From NCBI RefSeq assembly GCF_022844385.1, contig NZ_JALHLX010000010.1, positions 1 to 59,163 of the forward strand: a stretch of 59,163 nt of DNA, read 5' to 3'. The position numbers and the translations under genes were made by a program. Positions 34,167 to 42,807 of this stretch are shown here, piece by piece (position 1 is the stretch's first letter; each line of letters starts with the position of its first letter). Origin of the DNA: Hydrogenophaga sp. GTDB taxonomy: Bacteria; Pseudomonadota; Gammaproteobacteria; Burkholderiales; Burkholderiaceae_C. The notes below the pieces were generated by a model. The model did not search any database and was not told the origin of the DNA. It saw only the letters and a list, made by a program, of their open reading frames with translations.

Positions 34167-35446
34167 CCGTGCAGGTCGTCGCGCCTGGCGATTTCCAGCA
34201 GCCGCTCCAGCTCGTGCGGATGCGTGCGCTGGTTGTGGCGGTGCCAGAGTGCGATCACGGCCATGAAGCCGGCCACCAGCACACCAAAGGCGGTGATGGC
34301 CGCGAAGGCCGACCAGCCCCAGGCGGTGGAGGATGCGTAGAGCGCGCCCAGCACCAGGATGCAGGCTTGTTCGTTGAAGTTCTGCACGGCGATCGAGCGG
34401 CCCGCACCCATGAGGTTGTGTCCCCGGTGCTGCAACAGCGCGTTCATGGGCACCACCAGAAAACCGCCCAGGCCACCCAGCAGCACCAGAAACGGCGCGG
34501 CCACCCAGACGTTGTCGATGAAGTTCATGAGGATCACCAGCACGCCCATGGCGATGCCCAGCGGCATCACGCGCGTGGCCTGGTCGAGCCGCATGCGCAT
34601 GGAGGCCACCACCGCACCCACCGCCGTGCCCAGCGCCACCACGCCCACCAGCGAGGACGCCTGCGTGGTGCTGTAGCCCAATGCCGCACCGGCCCAGGCC
34701 AGCACGATGTAACGCAGGTTGCCCGACACGCCCCAGAACAGCGTGGTGGTGGCCAGTGAGATCTGGCCCAGCCGGTCGCGCCACAGGCGGCTGTTGCAGC
34801 GCCAGAAATCGGGCAGCAGCGCCCAGGGGTTGGCGGGCATGGGGCGTGGCGTCACGCCGGTGAGCGGGATGCGGGTGTTGAACCACGCCGCCAGCATGTA
34901 GACCAACATCAGCGCGGCCACCGCAGCTTGTGCGGGGTGGTGGATGCCGGTGTGCAAACCGGGGATGTCGATCGCCAGCAAGTGTGCCGACACCCACGGG
35001 CTCACCAACTGGCCGCCCAGCAACACGCCCAGGATGATGGAAGCGATGGTGAGGCCTTCGATCCAGCCGTTGGCCTTGACCAGCTGTGAGGGCGGCAGCA
35101 GTTCGGTGAGGATGCCGTACTTGGCCGGCGAGTAGGCTGCGGCACCCAGACCCACCAGCGTGTAGGCCAGCAGCGGATGCACGCCGGTGAGCATGAGCAG
35201 GCAGCCCACGACCTTGATGGCGTTGCTGATGAACATGACCTGGCCTTTTGGCCTCGCATCCGCGAACGCGCCCACAAAAGGCGCGAGCACCACGTAGAAC
35301 AAGGCAAACAGGGGAACGAGGGCAGCGCTTTGCCACTCGGGGGCACCACGCGTGCGCAGCAGTTCGATCGCGGCCACGAACAGCGCGTTGTCCGCCAGCG
35401 AACTGAAGAACTGCGCCGTCATGATGGTGTAGAAGCCGCGCTTCAT
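34163..35446 (-). CDS. lplT: Lysophospholipid transporter, MFS
   Basis: The 427-residue 12-helix MFS protein closely follows the LplT layout: an FSSLADNALF start, the loop GAFADARPKGQVMF (motif A-like) and SPAKYGILTELLP. LplT moves lysophospholipids across the inner membrane for reacylation. In many betaproteobacteria it sits beside alr, as here, divergent with a 192-base gap. Start ATG 35446. Its stop codon overlaps the stop of the receiver-like gene on the other strand (shared CTAG). Confidence 0.92.
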   Translation of the reverse strand: MKRGFYTIMTAQFFSSLADNALFVAAIELLRTRGAPEWQSAALVPLFALFYVVLAPFVGAFADARPKGQVMFISNAIKVVGCLLMLTGVHPLLAYTLVGLGAAAYSPAKYGILTELLPPSQLVKANGWIEGLTIASIILGVLLGGQLVSPWVSAHLLAIDIPGLHTGIHHPAQAAVAALMLVYMLAAWFNTRIPLTGVTPRPMPANPWALLPDFWRCNSRLWRDRLGQISLATTTLFWGVSGNLRYIVLAWAGAALGYSTTQASSLVGVVALGTAVGAVVASMRMRLDQATRVMPLGIAMGVLVILMNFIDNVWVAAPFLVLLGGLGGFLVVPMNALLQHRGHNLMGAGRSIAVQNFNEQACILVLGALYASSTAWGWSAFAAITAFGVLVAGFMAVIALWHRHNQRTHPHELERLLEIARRDDLHG

Positions 35447-35586
35447 GGCGATGATTTTGAGCGCCGAAGGGCCTCAGCGGAGAGTGGCTGAGCGGGTCGC
35501 AGCGGCTTTTTTATGCGACAGTTGACGGGTGTCTCCAAGGGATGCGGGGTTATAGCACGCGGCCCTGAAACGACCACGTATTCACC

Positions 35587-35610
35587 GGCGTTGAACCCGC
35601 TTTCAACGCC
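35587..35610. promoter_or_regulatory. 24-bp palindrome before alr
   Basis: GGCGTTGAA and TTCAACGCC are perfect 9-bp arms around CCCGCT. It lies 28 bases before the alr start in the lplT-alr divergent region. It could be an operator or a leader hairpin. No obvious ribosome site precedes alr. Confidence 0.55.
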
Positions 35611-35638
35611 TTTCGATGACGGACCTCACGCCCGCCCC

Positions 35639-36754
35639 ATGCCCCGCCCCATCCTCGCCACCATCCACCCCGAAGCCCTGCGCCACAACCTGCAACGCGC
35701 CCGCGAATGCGCCCCCGATGCGCGGGTCTGGGCGGTGGTCAAGGCCAATGCCTACGGTCACGGCATTGAGCGCTGCTTCGAAGCCCTGCGCTCGGCAGAC
35801 GGCTTTGCCCTGCTCGATCTGAATGAGGCCGAACGCATCCGCGCGCTGGACTGGCGCGGCCCCATCCTGCTGCTCGAAGGTGTGTTCGAGCCACGCGACC
35901 TGGAACTGTGTTCGCGCCTGCACCTGTGGCACACGGTGCATTGCACCGAGCAGATCGACTGGCTGGCCGCGCACAAGACGCTGGCACCGCACCGCGTTTT
36001 CCTCAAACTCAACAGCGGCATGAACCGCCTGGGCTTCACGCCCAACGCCTTTCGCAGCGCCTGGGCTCGGCTCAATGCGCTGCCACAGGTGGACGAGATC
36101 TCGCTCATGACGCACTTCAGCGACGCCGACGGACCCCGCGGCATCGCGCACCAGGTGGCCGCCTTCGAAGCCGCCACCGCCGACCTGCCGGGCGAGCGCA
36201 CGCTGTGCAACAGCGCGGCCCTGCTGCGAAACCCAGGCGATGCGCTGCGCGGCGAGGGCGTGACGACATTGGCCGCCGACTGGGTGCGCGAAGGCATTGC
36301 GCTCTACGGCAGCGCGCCCGACTTTCCCGCCCGCTCGGCCCTGGAGTGGAACCTGCAACCGGCCATGACCTTGTCCAGCCGGATCATCGGCGTGCAGAGC
36401 TTGCAGGCTGGCGACACCGTGGGCTACGGCTCGGCTTTCACGGCAGACAAGGCCATGCGCATCGGCGTGGTCGCTTGTGGTTATGCGGATGGGTATCCAA
36501 GGCACGCGCCCAATGGCACGCCGGTGCTGGTGGATGGCGTGCGCACGCGGGTGGTGGGGCGGGTGAGCATGGACATGGTCACCGTGGATCTCTCCGGCCT
36601 GGATGGGTCCGGCATCGGGTCGGAGGTGGTGTTGTGGGGGCGGGCTTCGTCCGGGGCTGTGTTGGGGGTGGATGAGGTGGCGGCTGCGGCGGGGACGATT
36701 GGGTATGAGTTGATGTGTGCGGTCGCGGCGCGGGTTCCGTTTTCTTTGTCGTGA
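35639..36754 (+). CDS. alr: Alanine racemase
   Basis: The 371-residue PLP barrel enzyme makes D-alanine for peptidoglycan. K35 in [10 protein letters not shown] binds PLP, and the catalytic Tyr region is [23 protein letters not shown] and [11 protein letters not shown] are family blocks. ATG 35639 was chosen because residues 1-10 ([10 protein letters not shown]) begin the fold; an extension to 35513 would run through the palindrome. The window also has dadA at 13.8 kb, so synthesis and breakdown of D-alanine are both encoded. Codon use near the 3' end (36.6 kb) shifts towards G/T-rich codons. Confidence 0.95.
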   Translation: MPRPILATIHPEALRHNLQRARECAPDARVWAVVKANAYGHGIERCFEALRSADGFALLDLNEAERIRALDWRGPILLLEGVFEPRDLELCSRLHLWHTVHCTEQIDWLAAHKTLAPHRVFLKLNSGMNRLGFTPNAFRSAWARLNALPQVDEISLMTHFSDADGPRGIAHQVAAFEAATADLPGERTLCNSAALLRNPGDALRGEGVTTLAADWVREGIALYGSAPDFPARSALEWNLQPAMTLSSRIIGVQSLQAGDTVGYGSAFTADKAMRIGVVACGYADGYPRHAPNGTPVLVDGVRTRVVGRVSMDMVTVDLSGLDGSGIGSEVVLWGRASSGAVLGVDEVAAAAGTIGYELMCAVAARVPFSLS

Positions 36755-36762
36755 TGTTTTTT

Positions 36763-36804
36763 CTTTCGTGGCTGGCCGGGTCTCGGCCCGGCTCGCCACG
36801 AAAG
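36763..36804. terminator. Long hairpin between convergent alr and glycosyltransferase genes
   Basis: CTTTCGTGGC pairs with GCCACGAAAG, and an inner GCCGGG/CCCGGC stem extends it into a 42-base hairpin. The T run lies before the stem on the plus strand, not after it, so it is not a standard intrinsic terminator. It lies 8 bases beyond the alr stop and 24 bases beyond the convergent gene's stop. Confidence 0.55.
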
Positions 36805-36828
36805 CAGAACCATCACTTCAAAAGAACT

Positions 36829-38391
36829 TCAACGACGCCCAGGAGAGCAGGCCACAAACCCATACCGCTCACAAAAAGGACTCCCCAACACCGGCAACCA
36901 CTTCGGCACGTCGTGAAACTCCCGAGCGACAACGGCCAGCACCCCGTCGCGATAAGCCTGAAACCGGAACCCCACCCCATCCACCGCGAAGAACGGCACA
37001 CCCTCCACCTCGAAGCGCTTCACGCTCACGCGCTCGAAGTAGGGCGTGAACTCGGCGAGCACCGGTTCGTCGTACAGAAACACACGGATCGGTTTGCCGT
37101 CGTACGAACGGAAGTCGACGATCTGGTCGTCCTGCCGTGCATGGTGGCGGCCCACACCGAACACCGGCACGTAGGCGCCGTGGTGAAACGCCAGCATGCC
37201 CGCCGGGTTGTAGGTGCGCGCCATCAACGTGGCGCCGGCCGGCATGTCCTGCCTGAGCTCTGCGACCACCGCCGGCGTCTCGCGCAGGAACACCGTGCGG
37301 TCGTGAATCTTGAAAGGCTGCCACCAGGCCAGCGGTGCCCACGCGATAGCCGCCACCACCAGCAGGTGCGGCACCGAGAGCACCACCGTCCATGTCAGCG
37401 CGCTGCGCAGCGGCCGCGCTTCCAGCCGCAGCCCGGCCCACACCACGAACAGCGGCACGAAGCCCAGCACCCAGTGCAAGCCGATGGTGCGGCGCGTGCT
37501 CAGCAGCGCAAACACCACGATGGGGAAGAGCCACAGCACGGCCAGCGTGGTGCGTGTCGTGGCCGAGGTGCCCGCGATCGGGCGGGCGGCGGCGCTGCGC
37601 CAGAGCAACCAGGGTGTGAGCAGGTAGACCGCCATGGCCACATAGGTGCCGAAGGTCTTGAGGGACCAGGCCGAGCCTTCGTTGCGGTTGAACACGTTGA
37701 ACATCACGTTGGTCCAGCCGTGCGTGGCGTTGAAAGCCACGTTGAGCGCGATCGAGGGCAAGGCCAGCGCGAAGATGAGGAACGGCGCCCACCAGCGCTC
37801 GCGCCGCCAGCCGAAGCAGTGTGCGGCGTAGGCGAAACCCAGCAACGCCGCAAAGTACTTGGACAGAAACGCCAGCCCCAGGAACAGCCCCGCCAGCGCG
37901 TACCAAGGCAGGCTGCGTGTGGCGCTGGTGTCGGCCCGCAGGTAGGCCCAGGCCGAGAGCGCCATGAAGAAGATCAGCGGCGTGTCGGTGGTCACCAGCA
38001 CGAACAGCCAGCTCCACGGCATGGCCAGGTACACCGCGCCGGCCAGCCAGGCGCTGGACTCGCGCTCGTCGGGCAACCACCGGCGCAGCGCATCGACAAT
38101 GCCCAGCGCGATCACGCTGGTGACGATGAGCGTGAAGCTGCGCAGCACCAGCGGGTGTTCGCTGAACTGGCGCAGCGCGGCGAGCAGCCAGCCCACCATG
38201 GGCGGGTGGTCCGAGTAGCCCCAGGCGGGGAACACGCCCCACTGGTAAAAAAAGGCTTCGTCGCCGGTGAAGGGAAAGCCCGCCGCGATGACGACCTTCA
38301 GAACGAGCGTGATGACAAACGTCGACCAGAAGATCTGGCGCGAAGCGTGGGCGGAAAACTCAGAGGCGCGCATCAAAGGGTTCTCAAGCAT
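36829..38391 (-). CDS. ArnT/PMT-like (GT39/GT83-type) integral membrane glycosyltransferase
   Basis: The 520-residue protein has about 10-12 helices and a periplasmic C-terminal domain (from about 390). The first periplasmic loop holds the acidic catalytic motif GDEAFFYQWG, followed by WGYSDHPPMVGWLLA, as in ArnT and PMT-like enzymes. The lumenal domain includes AGATLMARTYNPAGML. These enzymes transfer a sugar from a polyprenyl phosphate donor to lipid A, protein or glycan at the periplasmic face. ATG 38391 overlaps the stop of the upstream small EamA gene; a later ATG at 38373 is possible. It is the third gene of the HAD-UbiA/EamA/GT set. Confidence 0.85.
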   Translation of the reverse strand: MLENPLMRASEFSAHASRQIFWSTFVITLVLKVVIAAGFPFTGDEAFFYQWGVFPAWGYSDHPPMVGWLLAALRQFSEHPLVLRSFTLIVTSVIALGIVDALRRWLPDERESSAWLAGAVYLAMPWSWLFVLVTTDTPLIFFMALSAWAYLRADTSATRSLPWYALAGLFLGLAFLSKYFAALLGFAYAAHCFGWRRERWWAPFLIFALALPSIALNVAFNATHGWTNVMFNVFNRNEGSAWSLKTFGTYVAMAVYLLTPWLLWRSAAARPIAGTSATTRTTLAVLWLFPIVVFALLSTRRTIGLHWVLGFVPLFVVWAGLRLEARPLRSALTWTVVLSVPHLLVVAAIAWAPLAWWQPFKIHDRTVFLRETPAVVAELRQDMPAGATLMARTYNPAGMLAFHHGAYVPVFGVGRHHARQDDQIVDFRSYDGKPIRVFLYDEPVLAEFTPYFERVSVKRFEVEGVPFFAVDGVGFRFQAYRDGVLAVVAREFHDVPKWLPVLGSPFCERYGFVACSPGRR

Positions 38392-38743
38392 CCAGCGCCA
38401 GCAGCGAAACACCCACCACGATCAGGGTGCAACCCGCCACACGCAACCACGAAAACGGCTCGCCCAGCCACAGCACTCCCAGCGCCATGGTCACCACGAA
38501 TCCCAGACTGACCAGCGGGTACGCCAGGCTCACGTCGAGCCGAGACAACACCCACAGCCAGAGCACGGCGCTGGCGCCGTACAGCACCAGACCCAGCCAC
38601 ACCATGGGGCTGGTGAGGGCGTGCAGGTAGGTGGCGCCCACATCACCACCCACAGGCGCGCCCATGCCTCGCTTCATGGCGAGTTGCGCCGCCGAGGACA
38701 GCAGCACACAGAAGACGGCGAGGCCGATGGCGATGGATTTCAT
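38384..38743 (-). CDS. Small EamA/SMR-type four-helix transporter (ArnE-like flippase candidate)
   Basis: The 119-residue protein has four membrane helices and the half-EamA pattern, with SLAYPLVSLGFVVTMALGVL (about 70-90) and the final VAGCTLIVVGVSLL. It resembles ArnE/ArnF, which act as a dimer to flip undecaprenyl-phosphate-aminoarabinose. In this setting it probably flips a polyprenyl-linked sugar made by the HAD-UbiA protein for the glycosyltransferase. It starts 7 bases after the HAD-UbiA stop, and its stop overlaps the GT start, so the three genes form one operon. Confidence 0.82.
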   Translation of the reverse strand: MKSIAIGLAVFCVLLSSAAQLAMKRGMGAPVGGDVGATYLHALTSPMVWLGLVLYGASAVLWLWVLSRLDVSLAYPLVSLGFVVTMALGVLWLGEPFSWLRVAGCTLIVVGVSLLALDA

Positions 38744-38750
38744 GGGTGCT

Positions 38751-40226
38751 TCAGAGTCCGGTGGTGGCCGCCAGACCGATGGCGCCCATGGCGAGCAGCG
38801 TCATCCAGCTGAAGGGGTCTTTCAGTGCGAACTGCAGCGGGTCCTCGCCGTGCAGCTCGCGCCGCCCGGTCTTGAGCCAGATGCGCATGACCCACAGCAG
38901 CAGCACGGGAGCCGCGGCCCACAACCACTCGGGGTTGGCGTAGAGCATTTCGCTGTTCTGGCTGTCGATGTACAAGGCCAGCACCATCACCGCCAGAAAA
39001 CCGCTGGCCATGCCCATCGCGCGCAGCGACGGCAGGTCGCGCGGCTGGTAACCGCGGCCCGGCGCCAGCGTGGTGCGCTCGTCATCGAGCTCTTCCAGCT
39101 CGGCGCAGCGCTTCACCAGCGCCAGGCTCAGGAACAGGAAGATCGAGATCGCGGCCAGCCAGTTGGAGAGCACCAGGTTGGCGGCCACCGCGCCAGCAGC
39201 GATGCGCAGGGTGTACAGGCCGGAGAGCACCAACACGTCGATGAGCGCCAGCCGCTTGAGCACCATCGAATAGGCCAGCGTGGTCAGGGTGTAGAGCAGC
39301 AGCATGGCGGCGAAAGCCGGCGACACCGCCCAGGCCAGCACGAAGGCCAGCACCAGCATCACACTGCCCAGCGCTACCGCCAACGGGATGCTGATGGCGG
39401 CTGAAGCCAGCGGGCGGTGGCGCTTGAGGCGGTGCGCGCGATCGTTGGGCAGGTCCAGCAGGTCGTTGAACAGGTAGGTGGCCGAAGCGCACAAACCGAA
39501 GGCCACAAAGGCCATCATCACCACGGCCCACAGCCCGGAGTCGGTGCGGTGCGACGCGAGCAGGGGAATGAACAGCAGGGCGTTCTTCGACCACTGCTTG
39601 AGGCGGATCGCGCGCAGCACGGTTTTCAGACGCAGCGGCTCACGTTCAAACACCCGCGCCTGCGGATGCACCTTCTGCAACGCGTGGATGACGCCGGCAG
39701 GTGCGTTCACCGCCACCGCTTGCGCGCTGCCCTGCCACACCGCGATGTCATCGTGGCTGTTGCCGGCGTAGGCCCAGCTGCTGTGGCCGCGCGCCTGCGC
39801 GTGGGCGGCGATCGCGTCGCGCTTGTTGCCCCGGCTGAGGTTCACGCCGTCGGCGCGGGCGTTGGTGCCGAGCGTGTCGTCAAACAGCTTCAGGTGTGCG
39901 GCCACGTCCTGCACGATGCGCGAATCGGCGGCGCTGGCCAGCACCAGGCTGCGGCCGCGCGCGTGTTCCTCGCGCAGGAACTGAACGAAGCGCTCGTGGT
40001 ACGGCAGGCGGGCCGGGTCGGGGCGCACGGCGTTGGCGAGTTTGAGCTTGAAGCCGGCCTTGCCCAGCAGCAGCCATGCGAAGAGGCGCAGCAGGTTCAG
40101 CGGGTTGCGCCGGATGAACAGCATCACCGACTCGTACAGCGTGTCGCTGGGCGTGAGCGTGCCGTCCAGGTCCACGTACAGCGGGCAGGTGTCGGCGGGG
40201 CGGGCGGTGGTGGCGGCAGGCGTCAA
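38751..40226 (-). CDS. HAD phosphatase-UbiA prenyltransferase fusion (DPPR synthase-like)
   Basis: The 491-residue fusion has an N-terminal HAD domain with DLDGT (19-23) and a late AGNSHDDIAVW acidic motif. A UbiA domain of about 8-9 helices starts near 205. UbiA motifs are NDLLDLPNDRAH (about 262), DVLVLSGLYTLRIAAG and a conserved C-terminal PEWLWAA-type segment. Related UbiA proteins attach 5-phosphoribose from PRPP to polyprenyl phosphate, and the HAD part would then remove the 5-phosphate. NoeC of Azorhizobium and mycobacterial Rv3806c are relatives of the UbiA half. The start is TTG 40226, since no ATG precedes the HAD motif. It heads the three-gene operon. Confidence 0.82.
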   Translation of the reverse strand: MTPAATTARPADTCPLYVDLDGTLTPSDTLYESVMLFIRRNPLNLLRLFAWLLLGKAGFKLKLANAVRPDPARLPYHERFVQFLREEHARGRSLVLASAADSRIVQDVAAHLKLFDDTLGTNARADGVNLSRGNKRDAIAAHAQARGHSSWAYAGNSHDDIAVWQGSAQAVAVNAPAGVIHALQKVHPQARVFEREPLRLKTVLRAIRLKQWSKNALLFIPLLASHRTDSGLWAVVMMAFVAFGLCASATYLFNDLLDLPNDRAHRLKRHRPLASAAISIPLAVALGSVMLVLAFVLAWAVSPAFAAMLLLYTLTTLAYSMVLKRLALIDVLVLSGLYTLRIAAGAVAANLVLSNWLAAISIFLFLSLALVKRCAELEELDDERTTLAPGRGYQPRDLPSLRAMGMASGFLAVMVLALYIDSQNSEMLYANPEWLWAAAPVLLLWVMRIWLKTGRRELHGEDPLQFALKDPFSWMTLLAMGAIGLAATTGL

Positions 40227-40298
40227 ACGGTGGGTCCGGTGGGTGTGCGCCGATTCTAGGCGCCGTACCCGCGGCGTTTCACCCTGCCGCAGCGGGTG

Positions 40299-40937
40299 TC
40301 AGATGGGCAGCCAACCCCGGGCCCGGTCCACCAGTTGCACCAGCAGGTGGGCCAGTGATGCGGTGTAGGCCAGCGCCGCACAACCCGTCAGCGCAGAGAC
40401 CGCCAATGCCATGCCGTCGCGAAACATCCAGCCCAGGCTCAGCAGGATCAGGCTCATGCTGGGCAGCACGTTGCCCAGCGGCAAGGGCAGGAAGATCACC
40501 CCTGCCATCAGGGCGATCCAGACGCCCCAGCCCCAGCGCGTGGCGCCGTGGCTCAAGACCAACCACCGAGGTCGCAGCCAGCGGTTGGCGCGCTCGTACA
40601 CCCAGGCCAGGCCGTGCAGGCAGCGCCCGGTCCAGCGTTCGTTCAGGCTCAGCGCGCCCAGGCGATCGGGCAAGTCCACCGAGTCGCGCCCGCGCGCCCA
40701 GCCCCAGGCGATGACCAGAATGCCCAGGCTGAGCACCGTGCCCGCACCGGCGATGGGCACCACGGTGAGCAAGGCCATGAGCATCAGCACCACCGCGGTC
40801 GAACTGTCACCGTGCAGTTGCAGCAACTCGGCCAGGTTCAGGCGGAGATCGGCCGGGTCGGTGGGTGGTTCCGTCCGTGCACTGGCCGCGTGCGCGTGGG
40901 CCGCGCTGCGCAGCGATTGCGCCAGCCGCTCGCTCAA
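40299..40937 (-). CDS. ExoD-family membrane protein
   Basis: The 212-residue protein has about four helices and the ExoD layout: an N-terminal amphipathic part (LNLAELLQLHGDSSTAVVLML), then ALLTVVPIAGAGTVLSLGIL and the C-terminal GVIFLPLPLGNVLPSMSLIL. ExoD is linked to exopolysaccharide production in rhizobia; the biochemical role is unknown. The start TTG 40937 overlaps the stop of the preceding gene as TTGA. The ORF upstream of this start is an off-frame shadow of the previous gene. It is the last gene of the TerB-like unit. Confidence 0.82.
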   Translation of the reverse strand: MSERLAQSLRSAAHAHAASARTEPPTDPADLRLNLAELLQLHGDSSTAVVLMLMALLTVVPIAGAGTVLSLGILVIAWGWARGRDSVDLPDRLGALSLNERWTGRCLHGLAWVYERANRWLRPRWLVLSHGATRWGWGVWIALMAGVIFLPLPLGNVLPSMSLILLSLGWMFRDGMALAVSALTGCAALAYTASLAHLLVQLVDRARGWLPI

Positions 40938-41344
40938 ACGTGGCCTTGCGAAGGGACGCCGCGCAGCGCGGTGGGTTTGTTCAAGCGGCCCACCATCCAG
41001 TGCAGGCCGATCGCAGGCACCAACAGGCACAACATGCCCAGACCCCAGCCGGTCCACAGCAGCGGTGTGATCCAGCCCATGACGCCTTCGCTCGACGGTG
41101 CAACCTGGCCCAGCCACTGCACGAGGTCCAGCCACATCAACTGCAAGGACTGGATCCACGCCGGGTCCACCCACAGCGCGGCCCAGGCCGGCACTGGCCA
41201 CTCGCCCACGGCCGTGGCGGCAGAGGTGGCCTGACCCGAGCCGGCGGCGCCCACCAGCCAGTGCGTCAATTGCACCGACAGCGCGATCAGCGCGGTCCAG
41301 CACACCGCAAGAAAGGCGAACACGCCCCAGATGATGGTTTTCAA
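40934..41344 (-). CDS. Small membrane protein of unknown function
   Basis: I do not recognise this 136-residue protein. It has a first helix (IIWGVFAFLAVCWTALIALS, about 4-23) and a second near 88-110 (WITPLLWTGWGLGMLCLLVP) with a Trp-rich middle (DPAWIQSLQLMWLDLVQWL). The start TTG 41344 is supported by a strong GAAGGAG 9 bases upstream. It overlaps the TerB-like gene's stop as TTGA, and its own stop overlaps the ExoD start in the same way. Its job is probably tied to the ExoD-like and TerB-like proteins. Confidence 0.72.
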   Translation of the reverse strand: MKTIIWGVFAFLAVCWTALIALSVQLTHWLVGAAGSGQATSAATAVGEWPVPAWAALWVDPAWIQSLQLMWLDLVQWLGQVAPSSEGVMGWITPLLWTGWGLGMLCLLVPAIGLHWMVGRLNKPTALRGVPSQGHV

Positions 41345-41763
41345 GGCAAGACTCCTTCGAAGTTTTGGTGGGTCTGGGGCATCTTGCGCCAGGCATGTGT
41401 CAGGCTGTCGAGCATCGCAGTTTCCCCTTCGGCCAGGTGCCCGTCGGCCTCCACCACCGCTTCGCACAAGGCCACGATGGTTTCGCGCAGGCCCGGGTCG
41501 GTCACCTCGGCCAGCAGGGCCTGGCGGGTGGCGGCATCGAGCTGCGACGAGCCCAGCCATTCACCGTGGGCGCCGAGCAGCAGGTCTTCGCAGAAAGCGT
41601 CGATCACAGCCTTGAGGTCTTGCGGCGGCAGGCCGAGCTGGCGTGCGGCGTCCAGCCGGTCCAGCGCCCTGATCTCGCTCAGGGCGTAGTTGCCATCGGC
41701 CACCAGGGCCATGGCCAGCAGGCGGGCAGCGGCCTGGGGACTGTTGACGGAGTAGGTGCGCAT
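41341..41763 (-). CDS. TerB-like cytosolic protein
   Basis: The 140-residue helical protein resembles the TerB/DjlA N-terminal (TerB-like) fold. It has LLAMALVADGNYALSEIRALDRL near 20-42, here in part, and IVALCEAVVEADGHLAEGETAML near the C-terminus, each with a D-G-x acidic loop that may bind metal. TerB-like domains are linked to tellurite and stress responses and membrane-associated sensing. AGGAG precedes ATG 41763. It is the first gene of a three-gene unit coupled by TTGA overlaps and is divergent from an NhaR-like regulator. Confidence 0.72.
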   Translation of the reverse strand: MRTYSVNSPQAAARLLAMALVADGNYALSEIRALDRLDAARQLGLPPQDLKAVIDAFCEDLLLGAHGEWLGSSQLDAATRQALLAEVTDPGLRETIVALCEAVVEADGHLAEGETAMLDSLTHAWRKMPQTHQNFEGVLP

Positions 41764-41796
41764 GGGGATCTCCTGACGAAAAGCGCGAGCATAAGC

Positions 41797-41809
41797 ACGC
41801 ACAGTGCGT
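41797..41809. promoter_or_regulatory. Palindrome in terB-like/nhaR divergent region
   Basis: ACGCAC and GTGCGT are perfect 6-bp arms around one A. The 92-base region between the two starts otherwise has no marked structure. It is a candidate operator for the LysR-type protein. Confidence 0.45.
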
Positions 41810-41855
41810 TGAAAAAGCAGAAAATCGCTGCGCAATCATTCCGAAAAGACGATGC

Positions 41856-42743
41856 ATGAACACGGAACTCAACTACAAGCACCTGTACTACTTCTGGGTC
41901 ACGGCCAAGGAGGGCGGCATGTCGCACGCAGCCGACCGCCTCGGGCTGGCGGTGCAGACGGTGAGCGCGCAAGTGCGCTTGCTGGAACAGTCGCTGGGCC
42001 ACGCGCTGTTCAAGCCCGCCGGGCGCGGGCTGGCGCTCACCGAGGCGGGACAGGCTGCGTTGCAGGTGGCCGAGCAGATCTTTCATCTGGGTGAGCAACT
42101 GCCCGCGGCCGTGCGCGACGCCACGCGCGCCAGCGAGGTGCGTCTGGTGGTGGGCATTTCCGACGGCCTGCCCAAACTCGCCGTGCGCGACCTGCTCGAG
42201 CCTGCCATGGCGGAGCCGAACCTGCGCCTGCTGTGCCACGAAGGCGAGTTTGACGACCTGCTCGCCGAACTCGCGCTGCACCGGCTTGACGTGGTGCTCG
42301 CCGACCGGCCGGCCCCGGCCAACCCCAACCTGCGGCTCTACAGCCACGCGCTGGGCTCGTCGGCCCTGGGCTGGTACGCCCCCAAAGCCTGGCTGGCCCA
42401 GGCGAAGCAGGACTTTCCCAACAGCCTGGCCAACGTGCCGGTGCTGCTGCCCACCGCCCACGCCTCGGTGCGCCTGCGCATCGACCAGTGGTTCGAGGGC
42501 CACGGCGTGTTGCCGCGTGTGGTGGGCGAGTTTGAAGACAGCGCGCTGCTGGCCACCTTCGGTTCGTCGGGCATGGGCGTGTTCCCGGCCTCCGAGCGCA
42601 TGCGCGAGAAGTTGTCCAAGGGCTACGGCCTGCAGTGGATCGGCGCCTGCGACGGCGTGCGCGAACACTTCTACGCCATCGGCACCGCGCGCAAGGTGCA
42701 GCACCCGCTGGTGCAGAGCCTGCTCAGCGCGCCGGCCGCTTGA
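41856..42743 (+). CDS. nhaR: LysR-family regulator, NhaR type
   Basis: The 295-residue protein starts like NhaR (NYKHLYYFWVTAKEGGMSHAA, here in part, then TVSAQVRLLEQSLGHALFK), with HLYYFW and the GRGL-x-LTEAGQ wing conserved. The effector domain continues to the C-terminal QHPLVQSLL, also an NhaR-like end. NhaR activates nhaA and osmotic-stress genes in response to Na+ in E. coli. No antiporter gene lies here, so the local target is either the divergent TerB-like unit or distant. There is no strong ribosome site before ATG 41856. Confidence 0.82.
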   Translation: MNTELNYKHLYYFWVTAKEGGMSHAADRLGLAVQTVSAQVRLLEQSLGHALFKPAGRGLALTEAGQAALQVAEQIFHLGEQLPAAVRDATRASEVRLVVGISDGLPKLAVRDLLEPAMAEPNLRLLCHEGEFDDLLAELALHRLDVVLADRPAPANPNLRLYSHALGSSALGWYAPKAWLAQAKQDFPNSLANVPVLLPTAHASVRLRIDQWFEGHGVLPRVVGEFEDSALLATFGSSGMGVFPASERMREKLSKGYGLQWIGACDGVREHFYAIGTARKVQHPLVQSLLSAPAA

Positions 42744-42807
42744 AGCGCGCGCGGCGCCAGAAAGTGGCACCAACGGCCGCGCAGCTCTGCGGGAAGATCG
42801 GTGCACC

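Noticed and set aside
36715-38511. Plus-strand ORF of 598 codons after alr
   Set aside because: It runs through the alr 3' hairpin and antisense to the ArnT-like gene, and it is Gln/His/Arg-rich without a fold.
40938-41396. N-terminal extension of the ExoD-like ORF to 41396
   Set aside because: It is out of frame with the small membrane protein gene at 40934-41344, which has a strong ribosome site, membrane helices and fits the TTGA overlaps.
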